Source: Paenibacillus sp. NEAU-GSW1 | Lineage (GTDB): Bacteria; Bacillota; Bacilli; Paenibacillales; Paenibacillaceae | NCBI RefSeq assembly: GCF_009737085.1 | Contig: NZ_WOVL01000011.1 | Span: forward strand, 111,265-175,264 | Length of the DNA: 64,000 nt | Direction of reading: 5' to 3' | Shown: positions 35,440 through 45,600 of the stretch, piece by piece | How positions within the stretch are numbered: the first letter of the stretch is position 1 | Layout: the number at the start of each line of letters is the position of its first letter | The notes under the pieces: model-generated | Databases searched by the model: none | Seen by the model: only the letters and a program-made list of their open reading frames with translations | Told to the model about the DNA's origin: nothing | Program-made: the position numbers and the translations under genes

Positions 35440-36075
35440 TTATTGACCGAATTTGATCGTTCCTGAGTTTTGGTTTTGTATGAAGGAAGCTTTCGTCGTT
35501 GACGATTGAATTTTCAGGATGTATGGTTTTAGAGAGAAGGTTACAAGTGCGGCAACGACCGATTTTATCGCGTCGCCAAGCAGATACGGATAGCAATAGA
35601 GAGTCATCGCTTTACTGAAGCTTATGTTGGCAACATGCGCCAGCCATGGAATTCCCGGCACATAAGCGAAGAAGGAGCTGAACAGCTCGAAGGCGATAAA
35701 TAAGCCGATGATAGATATGACGCGTTTATTGCTGAGAAGCTTGCTTCTATAAATATAGCGGGCCGCGAACCCGACCAGCATCGCGCAGAACGGGAACGCG
35801 AATATAAAGCCGCCGGTAGCCCCGATTATGTAGGACAGGCCGCCTTTGCCGTGCAATAATGGAAGACCTGTCGCCGTTAAAGCGACTACGGCAGCTATGG
35901 ATAAAAATCCGTTCCGCGGTCCGAGGAAAGCGCCGGCTAGCGCCACGGCCATCGTTTGAAGCGTAAACGGAAGTATTTTTGTGCCAAGTTTAATATCAAC
36001 GGAACTCATGACAATAAATAAGGCGGCAAATAAAGCGATAAATACGAGACTGCGGATATTGCTGTTGGTGCGCAT
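35440..36075 (-). CDS. bioY: Biotin ECF transporter substrate-binding protein BioY
   Basis: Membrane S-component for biotin uptake, 211 residues with about six helices. Typical BioY segments are FTLQTMAVALAGAFLG (residues about 53-68) and the Gly-rich YIIGATGGFIFAFP. On the minus strand the start is at 36075, with AAAGGAGC seven bases before; an upstream in-frame ATG gives an 18-residue extension without binding site. It is divergent from the ATPase genes, with a BirA-like dyad covering its putative -35 (TTGACA, plus strand 36124-36129). Confidence 0.93.
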   Translation of the reverse strand: MRTNSNIRSLVFIALFAALFIVMSSVDIKLGTKILPFTLQTMAVALAGAFLGPRNGFLSIAAVVALTATGLPLLHGKGGLSYIIGATGGFIFAFPFCAMLVGFAARYIYRSKLLSNKRVISIIGLFIAFELFSSFFAYVPGIPWLAHVANISFSKAMTLYCYPYLLGDAIKSVVAALVTFSLKPYILKIQSSTTKASFIQNQNSGTIKFGQ

Positions 36076-36123
36076 TACATCTGCTCCTTTAATGATATGA
36101 TATTTTCTCATTGCTCGTATATA

Positions 36124-36156
36124 TGTCAACCGTATAACATGATAATACGGTTAACA
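36124..36156. promoter_or_regulatory. BirA-like operator between bioY and the ECF ATPase gene
   Basis: TGTCAACCGTAT (36124-36135) and ATACGGTTAACA (36145-36156) are inverted arms with one mismatch, the centre being 9 bases. The outer parts resemble BirA boxes (TTGTwAACC...GGTTwACAA), though the spacing between AACC and GGTT is 17, slightly longer than usual. The left arm contains the minus-strand TTGACA -35 of bioY, which suits repression. Confidence 0.6.
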
Positions 36157-36209
36157 TTCCGGATTGTAGCACAGCATCTCGTTTTATGGAAGAGGTCGGG
36201 TGATTTTTT

Positions 36210-37070
36210 TTGCAGAAACTGCTATTTGAATTGAAACAGGTTTCCGTTAAGCCGTTTGATCGGCTAGGATCGACCGATATAGAGGAGCAATCCACAACGT
36301 ATATGCTCCACAATATAAATCTTTCGATAATGCAGGGAGAGTGGGTAACGCTTATCGGCCGCAATGGCAGCGGCAAGAGCACATTGGCAAAGCTGCTTGC
36401 CGGTTTTCAGACCGGTATCGCCAGCGGCGAAATGATGCTTCACCATGTTATCGGAGGGGCAAGCGGCCGTGAGACGCCGATCGTTATGCAGCAGCCGGAA
36501 GCGTCAATGGTGGGCTCGACTCCGATGGAGGATCTCATCATTATGCTTGAGCAGCATGGAATCGAGAGCAGCTTAATAAGAAGCAGGGCCGAGCACGCGT
36601 TGCAAATAGTCGAGATGAGCGATAAAGCGCACCAGTCCGTAAGCACATTGTCAGGAGGCCAAAAGCAGCGGGTAGCCATTGCCGGCTGTCTTGCAGTCGA
36701 TGCTCCGTTTCTTATTTTGGATGAGCCGACAGCGATGCTAGATCCGGAAGGCGCGGCACATATTCTGAAGCTTGTAAGATCCTTGCATAGCACGGGCATT
36801 ACTGTACTTTGGATCACGCAAAAGCTGGATGAGCTGCGTGAGGTGGATCGCGTCATTGCGCTCAATGAAGGTTTGCTTTGCTTTGATGGCGCAGCGCATC
36901 AACTGTATCAACGCGGAAAGTCGGGGGAGGCGAGCATCTGCGAGCTGCTCGGTTTTGAAGCGCCTTATGTCGTTCAAACCGTTTGGGAGCTGGAGAAGCT
37001 GGGCATTTCGCTGCGGACACCGTCGATGCCGTTGTCCGCAAGCGGGCTTGTAAAGGCGGTGCTGCAATGA
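36210..37070 (+). CDS. ECF transporter ATPase (biotin-linked, BioM/EcfA type)
   Basis: Energizing ATPase of an energy-coupling-factor transporter, 286 residues. Walker A GRNGSGKST near residue 52, signature LSGGQKQRVA, Walker B PFLILDEPTAMLD, and the His switch replaced by a glutamine in LWITQKLDEL. TTG start at 36210 has GGGTGA upstream. Overlaps the next gene by four bases (ATGA). Adjacent to divergent bioY across a BirA-like dyad, so biotin is the likely cargo; a shared role with other S components is possible. Confidence 0.88.
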   Translation: MQKLLFELKQVSVKPFDRLGSTDIEEQSTTYMLHNINLSIMQGEWVTLIGRNGSGKSTLAKLLAGFQTGIASGEMMLHHVIGGASGRETPIVMQQPEASMVGSTPMEDLIIMLEQHGIESSLIRSRAEHALQIVEMSDKAHQSVSTLSGGQKQRVAIAGCLAVDAPFLILDEPTAMLDPEGAAHILKLVRSLHSTGITVLWITQKLDELREVDRVIALNEGLLCFDGAAHQLYQRGKSGEASICELLGFEAPYVVQTVWELEKLGISLRTPSMPLSASGLVKAVLQ

Positions 37071-38761
37071 GCAACGATTGGCTATTGCAGCAGGTTACGG
37101 TTGTTGCTCCCGCAGACGGCGGCAACAAGGAAATCATCCGTCAGCTCAACGCCCGTTTTAAGCAAGGGCGAATTACGCTGCTTGTCGGCGGTAACGGCGC
37201 GGGGAAATCCACTCTGCTGGAGACGATCGCCGGATTGCGCAGCTTGGAAGAAGGGACGATCTCGAAAGGCGAACTGCTGCTATGGCAGAAAGGCCGGCGG
37301 AAAAAAAGAATAAACCGGTCGGTTTCCCTTGCGACCGGCATTGCACTTCAGCATTCCGAATCGCAATGGTTCGCAGCTACTGTCAAAGCGGAATTTCAAT
37401 ATTCGTTAAAGCCATATAAACCGACCGAGGAAGAGCGAGATATACGGATTGCGGCGGCGATGCAAGCCGTTGGGCTGTCTGAGAGGCTCCTTGCTGCCGA
37501 TCCATGGACGTTAAGCGGCGGTCAACAGCGCAGGCTGTCACTCGCTTGCCTGTTAGCTTGCAGACCGGAATGGCTGCTGCTGGATGAACCAACCTCCGGA
37601 CTTGACGGAGAAGGAACGCGCAAGCTGATGGAAGCGCTCAAAGCTCATCGTGATGACGGCGGTGGCGCCATAATTGCGACGCATGACTTGGACGCGCTGC
37701 TGCCGCTGGCTGATGACGTCATTGTGCTGGAGAACGGCGCCATCCGCGAAATGTCTACTGCGGCTGAGTGGGCGGCCAAACATGCCAAAGAACCATCGTC
37801 TCCCCAAGCTCTGCAGCTATTGACGCTGCTCGGTGAAGCGGGTTTTCATCTGCCTGAGGAGGGCGAAGGAAACAGGATTTGGCCGACACCGGCGGACCTT
37901 GCAGCTTCGATTGCGGAGCAAGCTGTACAAATGAAGCATGCTGAGATACAGCCGGCTCTCGTTACTCCGGTTCGGAAGGACGGAGACGACAAGGCATTAA
38001 AGCGAAAACTCGAGGCGGATTCGACGGCGTGGAACACGCGCTTCGATCCGCGCGCAATAATTATTTCGTACTTGCTGCTCGCGACAGCTATTCTCGTGCA
38101 AGGGAGTTGGATTGGCATTGCCGCCGCAGCTGTCGTGACGATGGCTGTGCTGCTGCCGCTGCGCGCGCAAACAAGGCCATGGAGCGGAGTGATTCGCGGC
38201 TACTCGATTATGATCGCCGTTATTTCGCTCGTTTCTGGCTTTGAATGGAATCCGCTCGGCTTCAATCAAGCGAACGCATTAACGACATTGCAGCGCTTTA
38301 GCGTTCTTATGTTTGCTATGATGCTCGGTTTGCCGATGCTAGGCTTAGTTACGCCATTGCGAGTTCAGCGAGCGTTCGAGCAAACGTTTGGCTGGCTGGG
38401 CCGCATGAAAGTGCCAGTCCGATCGTTTGCATTAATTGTTACGCTCATTTTCCGTTTTATTCCGTTGCTATCGGCGGAGTGGCAGCGGTTCGCGGCGATC
38501 GCGCATGCTCGCGGCAAAGCGTCCTCGCCTGCGGGGAAACTGCCGGCTTCCATGCTGCTGTCCGCGCTCGTTCCATACATCCGCTCTTTGCTTCGCATCG
38601 CTGATCAATTGGCCGATGCGTTGGAAGCTCGCGGCATCGGCCATCCGCTCAACAAGCCGACTCGCGGCTTGACGCTTCGCTTTAGGGCGGAAGATACTTT
38701 GCTCGTGTTAGGAGCCGGGGCAGCGTCGGCGCTCCTCTATATGTTGGACCGAGTGTTGTAA
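37067..38761 (+). CDS. Fused ECF ATPase-transmembrane (EcfA-EcfT) protein
   Basis: A 564-residue fusion. Residues 1-235 are the second ATPase: Walker A GGNGAGKST, signature LSGGQQRRLS, Walker B LLLDEPTSGLD, His switch IIATHDLDAL. After a linker, residues about 325-564 are a T component with about five helices and the two coupling-helix Ala-Arg-Gly motifs, AIAHARGKA and ALEARGIGH. Canonical ECF systems encode EcfA' and EcfT separately. The ATG at 37067 overlaps the preceding stop; longer in-frame starts upstream lie inside that gene. Together with the preceding ATPase and BioY this completes a transporter. Confidence 0.9.
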   Translation: MSNDWLLQQVTVVAPADGGNKEIIRQLNARFKQGRITLLVGGNGAGKSTLLETIAGLRSLEEGTISKGELLLWQKGRRKKRINRSVSLATGIALQHSESQWFAATVKAEFQYSLKPYKPTEEERDIRIAAAMQAVGLSERLLAADPWTLSGGQQRRLSLACLLACRPEWLLLDEPTSGLDGEGTRKLMEALKAHRDDGGGAIIATHDLDALLPLADDVIVLENGAIREMSTAAEWAAKHAKEPSSPQALQLLTLLGEAGFHLPEEGEGNRIWPTPADLAASIAEQAVQMKHAEIQPALVTPVRKDGDDKALKRKLEADSTAWNTRFDPRAIIISYLLLATAILVQGSWIGIAAAAVVTMAVLLPLRAQTRPWSGVIRGYSIMIAVISLVSGFEWNPLGFNQANALTTLQRFSVLMFAMMLGLPMLGLVTPLRVQRAFEQTFGWLGRMKVPVRSFALIVTLIFRFIPLLSAEWQRFAAIAHARGKASSPAGKLPASMLLSALVPYIRSLLRIADQLADALEARGIGHPLNKPTRGLTLRFRAEDTLLVLGAGAASALLYMLDRVL

Positions 38762-38885
38762 GCGAATGAAGATGGGAAAAGAATATTGCGGAATGGAAAC
38801 TTTTCGGCGATTATTCGCGTATATTTTTTTGGACCAAGTTGTATGATGAAGTAAATCAATCGAAGAGAAGTCGGGGTGTTTACTC

Positions 38886-39425
38886 ATGGATACTCAACCA
38901 GTGAAACGGAGCAATTGGCGGAAAGAGCTGCGAGAATGGGGGATATCGCTGTCGCTGGCTATCATTTTTGCGTTATTATTTCAAAATTATGTGTATGCCC
39001 AGTCAGAGGTACATAACATTTCGATGCAAAATACGCTCATAGCCGGACAACGGCTCATCGAGGACAAATGGAGCTACAAATTCAAGAATCCCGAGCATGG
39101 CGATATCGTTATTATTAACGGGCCAGAGAGCGACATGCGGCTTGTCAAAAGAGTGATCGGCCTGCCCGGGGACGTTATCGACATTCATGACGGCTCCGTA
39201 TTTCTCAATGGCGAGCGTATCAATGAGCCTTACACAAAAGGGCTGACGACTTCCGGATCTTTAGTTTTCCCGTACATCGTTGAATCGGACAAAATTTTCG
39301 TCATGGGCGACAATCGCGAGCATAGCGAGGACAGTCGAGATTTGGGTCCGATTGCTTTTTCCAGCATCGAAGGAAAGGTTGTGTACCGGATCTGGCCGAT
39401 TGCCAAATTCGGCGAGGTTCAATAA
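38886..39425 (+). CDS. lepB: Signal peptidase I (SipS family)
   Basis: Removes signal peptides from exported proteins. 179 residues with one N-terminal membrane span (about 19-37). Catalytic Ser is S46 in HNISMQNTL and the general base is K88 in MRLVKRVIGLPGD; box E is GDNREHSEDSR. The Ser motif deviates from the usual GxSMxPTL (NISMQNT), with Asn for both Gly and Pro; the catalytic pair remains. Length is normal for Gram-positive type I enzymes. A weak TTGGAC-N17-TAAATC promoter may lie at 38828-38856. Confidence 0.9.
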   Translation: MDTQPVKRSNWRKELREWGISLSLAIIFALLFQNYVYAQSEVHNISMQNTLIAGQRLIEDKWSYKFKNPEHGDIVIINGPESDMRLVKRVIGLPGDVIDIHDGSVFLNGERINEPYTKGLTTSGSLVFPYIVESDKIFVMGDNREHSEDSRDLGPIAFSSIEGKVVYRIWPIAKFGEVQ

Positions 39426-39445
39426 TTCGTATTAAGGAGATTGAC

Positions 39446-40393
39446 ATGCCGTTTACATTATCGCATCCCATCCTAGCCGCACCGTTAAAGAAAGCGTTTC
39501 CGTCTCTTAGTTTGAGCGGCCTTATATTAGGAAGCATGGCGCCAGATCTTGAATATTTCGTCGCCATGCAATCCTATCGCTCCATCGGGCATTCGGTTCC
39601 CGGTTTTGTGTTTCTCGGCTTGCCGCTGTGCATTGCGCTGGCAGTCGCTTTTCATCGCGTTATAAAGCCGGCGCTGCCGGCTTTATTGCCCTCTACAGGG
39701 GGCATCAATCGTTTTGTGCTTCGCTTGATCGAGAAAAGCGGTTCAACTGGATCAGCGCCGTCCTCCGGATGGGCGCTGTTTGTGCTTTCCGCTTTTATCG
39801 GCTTTTTTACGCATATCTTTTTTGACGGCTGGACGCATCGATACGGCTGGTTTGCTTTGCGCATTCCTTTTTTAATCGAACGCGTCGGGCATTTCGGCGT
39901 CTATTATATTTTGCAAATCGGCTTGACGCTCCTTGGCGTTGGACTGCCGGCGCTTTGGCTCCTATACAAATATGTGCAATGGCGCACGGGCCAAAACAAA
40001 GCTCGCCTAACAAATGCCAGCATCGAAAGAGACAAGCTGTCATTTGCATTTGTTGTGGTTGGAATTGCGCTCGCAGCGCTGCTGCTTGGCTTCAAGATTG
40101 CTTTAGCGCCAGACCCGCTTTTTCTTAACATTTGGGTAGTCGCACCGTTTACAGCAGCCGGCTTTGGATTATTTTGCGCAGCGCAGCTGCACATTGCGAA
40201 GGTATACGGAAGGCTTAAGCTTGCGACGGGCAGTTTGGCTTTACTATTGACGGTCATCGGCGGAGGTGTGCTGCTCAGACATCAATATGGCAATGATATC
40301 GGTTCATGGGTTCAATATCATTGGCTGCTCGTCAGCGCTTTAATCATTGCGAGTGTCGTTGTGAAGGGGAACAAGCGTCCTGAAAGGATGTAA
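39446..40393 (+). CDS. DUF4184 membrane protein
   Basis: A 315-residue integral membrane protein of the DUF4184 family, function unknown. The N terminus MPFTLSHPILAAPL with SMAPDLEYF is the family signature and resembles metal-dependent hydrolase-like YdjM/phospholipase C zinc motifs (His and Asp); IGFFTHIFFDGWTH holds further histidines. About seven membrane segments. It starts 20 bases after lepB with AAGGAG upstream, probably co-transcribed. Confidence 0.85.
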   Translation: MPFTLSHPILAAPLKKAFPSLSLSGLILGSMAPDLEYFVAMQSYRSIGHSVPGFVFLGLPLCIALAVAFHRVIKPALPALLPSTGGINRFVLRLIEKSGSTGSAPSSGWALFVLSAFIGFFTHIFFDGWTHRYGWFALRIPFLIERVGHFGVYYILQIGLTLLGVGLPALWLLYKYVQWRTGQNKARLTNASIERDKLSFAFVVVGIALAALLLGFKIALAPDPLFLNIWVVAPFTAAGFGLFCAAQLHIAKVYGRLKLATGSLALLLTVIGGGVLLRHQYGNDIGSWVQYHWLLVSALIIASVVVKGNKRPERM

Positions 40394-40449
40394 GAAATTT
40401 GTAAGAATTGATTTAACATCTGTTTATATTTGGCGTTTAAGATAAACGC
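40389..40449 (+). promoter_or_regulatory. Direct repeat and palindrome upstream of the two-component genes
   Basis: TGTAAG at 40389 and 40400 form TGTAAG-N5-TGTAAG, an 11-base period typical of OmpR-family regulator sites and close to the WalR box TGTWAH-N5-TGTWAH. Downstream GCGTTTA-AGA-TAAACGC (40433-40449) is a perfect palindrome. They overlap the end of the DUF4184 gene and the region where the kinase promoter should lie. Confidence 0.5.
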
Positions 40450-40485
40450 TAGACACATCGAAATAATGAGTAAGGCGTGATTACG

Positions 40486-41982
40486 TTGTCCATTCGAAGA
40501 AAGCTGTATTTGTCTTACATGCTGATGACGGTCGCCCCCTTTATTGCGGTAGTGGGCCTTATGCTGTTCATCATTCATGTGAGCGGCATTGAAGACGTAA
40601 GAAACTTTTTTAAGGATGGAGGCAAAATCAATTACGCCCAGTCTTTCGTCGCAGGCGAGATGAATAACGAGCTTCAGAGCGATCCGGGCAGAATCGAGAA
40701 TGAAGACGCGCGAAAGCAATGGGACGATAAGCTGGCTGAACTGATGGCGGGTTTTGTGCTTTATAAAGACGGTAAGGCAGATTATGTCTCGTCCTATCTG
40801 CACCGTTTCTCACCGAATGAAAAATGGGAAAAGTTTTATCGCTCAGATCCGGGGGATATCGCTTTAAATCAGTACAGCTTCCGTATGTTTGCCCTCGATT
40901 TCGTCTATGAGGACGGATCAGCGGGCAAATCGGTTATTATGCTCCGAGCTGAAGCGGTGCCTATGTATTGGAAACCAATCTTCACGTTATTTTCGCTCAT
41001 CATTATCGGACTAACAGGCGTGCTGCTGACCTATTTCGTGTCCCGAAGCATCATTCGGCCGCTGCAATCATTAAAAATTGCGGCCAATTACATGAAAGAA
41101 GGCGATTTGTCTCATCCGGTCGAGGCGAAGGCAAAAGGCGAAATTGGGGAGTTAAGCACCGCGTTTGAAGAAATGAGGGTGCGGTTGAAGCAATCAATCG
41201 ACCAAAGCTTGCAGTACGAGGAAAACCGTAAAATGCTGCTCTCACACATTTCTCATGATTTGAAAACGCCGATATCGGCCATCAAGGGTTATGTTGAAGG
41301 GCTTGCGGACGGCATTGCCAATACGGATGAAAAAAGGGAACGCTATATGCGTACGATCTACCGCAAAGCATCCGATATGGATCGTTTGATAGACGAACTG
41401 TTCTTGTTCTCCAAGCTCGATCTGCAAAAAGTCGCATTTGATTTCAAAGTGATCGATTTGCGTAAATATTTGCTTCACTTCCTGGAAGAACAGCGGTTTG
41501 ACGCAGAAAAAGCCGATATTGCATTGCAATCAGACGAAATTGCAGCCGATGCTTCCCCAATCTATATCGCTGCCGATTTGGAAAAACTGGGACGAGCGAT
41601 CGGCAATATGATGAACAACTGTATGAAGTATATGAGACAGTCGAACGGTCATTCCGAAACGGCATGCAAACGAATCAGCGTGCGACTGAACGCTTATGCT
41701 AAGGAAGCGATCATTATTATTGAAGATACTGGACCGGGCATTGAGCCCGCGGATTTGCCGTATATTTTCGACGGCTTTTACAGGGCGGAGCAATCGCGCA
41801 ACTCAGAAACCGGAGGCAGCGGCCTCGGTCTAGCAATCGTTAAGCAAATCATAGAAGGGCATGGCGGCCGGGTATGGGCGGAAAACGCGAAGCCTTGCGG
41901 CTCTCGTTTTTACGTATCGCTGCCCGTTTCATTACAGCCGCTCAAGGCGGTGAAAGACGATGAAAAAAATACTGATCATTGA
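40486..41982 (+). CDS. Sensor histidine kinase
   Basis: Membrane histidine kinase of about 498 residues: first span (about 8-30), extracytoplasmic sensor (about 31-160), second span (about 162-185), HAMP domain, HisKA with the phosphorylated histidine H257 in HISHDLKTP, and HATPase_c with DTGPGIEP and GGSGLGLAI. TTG at 40486 is preferred with TAAGGCGTGA just before; an in-frame GTG at 40477 lies within that site. The 3' end overlaps the response-regulator gene by 23 bases. Downstream RND exporter suggests envelope stress or lipopeptide sensing; ligand unknown. Confidence 0.93.
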   Translation: MSIRRKLYLSYMLMTVAPFIAVVGLMLFIIHVSGIEDVRNFFKDGGKINYAQSFVAGEMNNELQSDPGRIENEDARKQWDDKLAELMAGFVLYKDGKADYVSSYLHRFSPNEKWEKFYRSDPGDIALNQYSFRMFALDFVYEDGSAGKSVIMLRAEAVPMYWKPIFTLFSLIIIGLTGVLLTYFVSRSIIRPLQSLKIAANYMKEGDLSHPVEAKAKGEIGELSTAFEEMRVRLKQSIDQSLQYEENRKMLLSHISHDLKTPISAIKGYVEGLADGIANTDEKRERYMRTIYRKASDMDRLIDELFLFSKLDLQKVAFDFKVIDLRKYLLHFLEEQRFDAEKADIALQSDEIAADASPIYIAADLEKLGRAIGNMMNNCMKYMRQSNGHSETACKRISVRLNAYAKEAIIIIEDTGPGIEPADLPYIFDGFYRAEQSRNSETGGSGLGLAIVKQIIEGHGGRVWAENAKPCGSRFYVSLPVSLQPLKAVKDDEKNTDH

Positions 41983-42658
41983 AGATGAGAAATCGATTGC
42001 TGAGCTGGAGCGCGACTATCTGGAGAGCCATGGCTTCGATGTTGATATTGAAGGCAGGGGCGATCTGGGTCTTCAGAAGGCGAGCGAAGGCCAATATGAC
42101 TTCATTATATTGGATCTTATGCTGCCGAAGATGGACGGCTTCGAAATTTGCCGGCAAATTCGTAAAACGACGGATGTTCCGATATTGATGGTTACCGCGA
42201 AAAAAGATGACATAGACAAAATACGGGGATTAGGACTTGGCGCAGACGATTATATGACCAAGCCCTTCAGCCCGAATGAGCTTGTCGCAAGAGTAAAAGC
42301 CCACTTATCCAGATATGAACGATTGACTGGCGATCGAGGCCATAAAGGCAATCGCAGCGAACAGATCCAAATTCGCGGACTGGCAATCGACCAGCTCTCT
42401 CGCAGGGTAACCATCCATGATGAAGAAGCGATGCTGACAGCTAAAGAATATGATTTGCTGTTGCTTTTCGCCTCAAACCCGAATCGTGTCTTTGAGAAGG
42501 AAGAGCTGTTCGAGCGGGTGTGGGGGCTGGATTCTGTCGGCGATATTGCAACCGTAACGGTTCATATTCGCAGGCTGCGCGAGAAAATCGAGCACGATCC
42601 GTCCAATCCCCAATATATCGAGACAATTTGGGGCGTTGGCTATCGGTTCAAGATTTAA
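41960..42658 (+). CDS. OmpR-family response regulator
   Basis: A 232-residue regulator. Receiver domain (1-120): acidic pair EDE at residues 8-10, phospho-acceptor D52 in IILDLMLPKMDGF, conserved K in VTAKKDD. Winged-helix DNA-binding domain (about 133-230): LTAKEYDLLLLFASNP, VWG and VTVHIRRLREKIE. It overlaps the kinase gene. It probably binds the TGTAAG-N5-TGTAAG repeat upstream of the kinase gene and controls the operon. Confidence 0.95.
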   Translation: MKKILIIEDEKSIAELERDYLESHGFDVDIEGRGDLGLQKASEGQYDFIILDLMLPKMDGFEICRQIRKTTDVPILMVTAKKDDIDKIRGLGLGADDYMTKPFSPNELVARVKAHLSRYERLTGDRGHKGNRSEQIQIRGLAIDQLSRRVTIHDEEAMLTAKEYDLLLLFASNPNRVFEKEELFERVWGLDSVGDIATVTVHIRRLREKIEHDPSNPQYIETIWGVGYRFKI

Positions 42659-42694
42659 AGAATAGACGAGAATGATGTTAGGAGTGGAACAAAG

Positions 42695-45600
42695 TTGAAA
42701 AGCATTATTAAATTTTCGCTAAACAATAAGTTTGCGCTATGGATTTTGACTGCAATCGTTATGTTTGCTGGTTTGTATTCCGGTCTTAATATGAAAATGG
42801 AAACATTGCCTGATATCACGGTGCCGATCGTTAGCGTTACAACCGTGTATCCAGGCGCGGCGCCAGAAGAAGTAATGGAGAAACTCACTAAGCCAATCGA
42901 GCAGCGCACCCGCAATATGGATGGGGTGAAGACGGTAAGCTCTACTTCGTACGAGAACGCTTCTTCAGTCGTTATTGAGTACGATTATGGCATTGATATG
43001 GAGAAAGCGGCGGCAGACGTAAAAGAAGCCATACTCGGAATTTCATTCCCTGAAGGCGTTCAAGATCCGAGCGTCTCGCGACTTAGCTTAAATGCATTTC
43101 CTGTTCAATCGTTAAGCCTTTCCAACGATAAACTGAGCTTGGAGGAACTGACCAAGCAGGTAGAGGAAACCATCGTACCTGAACTGGAAGGCATCGAGGG
43201 CGTTGCCACCATCCAAATTTCCGGTCAAAGCGTAAAGCAGGCGGAACTGGCATTTAAACCTGAGCTTGCAAAATACGGATTGACGGAAGAGACGGTTAAG
43301 CAGATTATTCAAGGCAATGCCGTATCCATTCCGCTTGGCGTATTTGAATTTGAAGCTTCTGAAAAAACGGTTCTTGTAGACGGCGGAATTGTATCGGAAG
43401 ATGATTTGAAAAACCTGCAAATTCCTTATACGCCGCAAGGGGCCGGAGCAGGAGCGGGAGCAGGCTTTGGCGCTGGCGGCGCAGACGCTGCCGGACAAAG
43501 CGCAGCATTGCCGCAAGGATCAGCTTTAGACATTAAGTTGCCTACTGTCGCGCTTAGCGAAGTGGCCGATTTGGAAATCGCCGATAAGGTAGAATCGGTA
43601 TCGCGTACGAATGGCAAAGACGCAATCAGCTTAAGCATTGTCAAAGCGGCGGATGCCAACACGGTTGAAGTTGTTAATGGCGTTAAAGATGTGCTTGAGC
43701 AGTTGAAAGCCGACAATGACGGCCTTGAAATTGTTACAACTCTCGACCAAGGCGAGCCGATAGAAGAGTCGGTAAACACGATGCTTAGCAAAGCGGTAAT
43801 CGGAGCGATTTTCGCAGTCTTTATTATTCTGGTGTTCTTGCGCAATATCCGTTCGACAATAATTGCGGTCGTATCGATCCCTCTGTCGATTCTCATTGCT
43901 TTGCTCGTACTGAGCCGCTTCGACGTTACGTTGAATATTATGACGCTCGGTGCGATGACCGTTGCAATCGGACGGGTAATCGACGACTCGATTGTCGTAA
44001 TTGAAAATATTTACAGACGCATGTCGTTGTCCGGCGAGAAGCTGACAGGCAAAGAGCTTATGCTCGACTCGACAAAGGAAATGTTCGTTCCGATTATGTC
44101 CTCGACGATCGTAACGATTGCCGTATTTCTGCCGCTTGCGCTCGTATCGGGCGTGATCGGCGAAATCTTCATGCCGTTTGCCCTTACAATCGTATTCGCG
44201 TTGCTGGCATCGCTCCTTGTTGCCATTACAGTCGTACCGATGCTTGCGCATATGATGTTCCGCAATGGCATCAAAGCGGGCAAAGCGCACGAGGAGAAGC
44301 CGGGACGCATGGCGGAAGGCTACAAAGGCATTCTTCGCTGGTCGCTGAATCATAAATGGATTACGAGTATCATCGCCGTATTGCTGCTTCTAGGCAGCTG
44401 CGGATTGCTTCCGCTTATCGGCTTCAGCTTCTTGCCGGGCGATGAAGAAAAAACGATGATGGTCTCGTACAACCCGGCACCTGGTGAAACGCGCGAGCAA
44501 GTTGAGAAAATGGCGTTGGAAGCGGAAAAATTGCTTGAGCCAAACAAACGCGAAGGGGTAGAGGTCGTCCAATACGCAGTTGGCGGCTCCAATCCGTTTA
44601 GCCCTGGCGCTTCCAAACAGGCATTGTTCAACATTATGTACAGTGATGATTTCAAAGGCTTTTCAGATGAAAAAGAAAAAGTGATCGAGGTTCTTCAAGG
44701 CCTTGGAGGCAAGGGAGAATGGAAGCAGCAGGACTTCTCGGGAGGCTCTCTTGGCGGCTCAAGCGTTTCGATGCTTGTATACGGCCCGGACATGAAGTCG
44801 CTGCAGCCGGTAGTTGAAGAGCTGCAAGGCAAACTGAATGAAAATAAGGATCTGACGAACGTCGACACAAGCTTAGCTGCAACCTATGAGCAATACCGCA
44901 TTGTGACCGATCAACAAAAACTGAGCCAAAACGGTCTTGCAGCCGGTCAAATCGCAATGGCGCTCAGCCCAGTCCGCGAAAATCCGGTATTAACGAGGAT
45001 CGAGAAGGACGGCAAAGAACTTAACGTTTATGTGAAAGTGGAACAACAAACGTATAAGAACAAAAGCGATCTGGAAAATGTGAAGCTGACTTCGCCGCTA
45101 GGCAAAGAAGTCGCTTTGAAGGATGTTGCGGCAATCGAGGAAGGCGAGTCGCCGAACACGATTACACGCAAGGATGATCGGATTTATGCGGAAGTTTCCG
45201 CAGATGTTACGGCATCCAACGTTGCCGCTGTATCGACAGCGCTGCAAACGATGATTGACGAGATGGAGCTTCCTGCGGGCGTCGATATCGATATGGGCGG
45301 CGTAACGGAGCAAATGAATGAATCGTTTGCCCAGCTTGGACTTGCGATGCTTGCGGCAATTGCCATTGTCTATCTCGTCCTTGTTATTACGTTTGGCGGC
45401 GCATTGACGCCGTTTGCGATCTTGTTCTCCTTGCCGTTTACAGTAATCGGCGCATTTGTCGGCCTGTTTATTGCCGGAGAAACATTGAGCATTACCGCAA
45501 TGATCGGCGCGCTTATGCTGATCGGCATAGTCGTAACGAATGCAATCGTACTCGTCGACCGCGTTATTCATAAAGAACGCGAAGGCTTGACCGTACGCGA

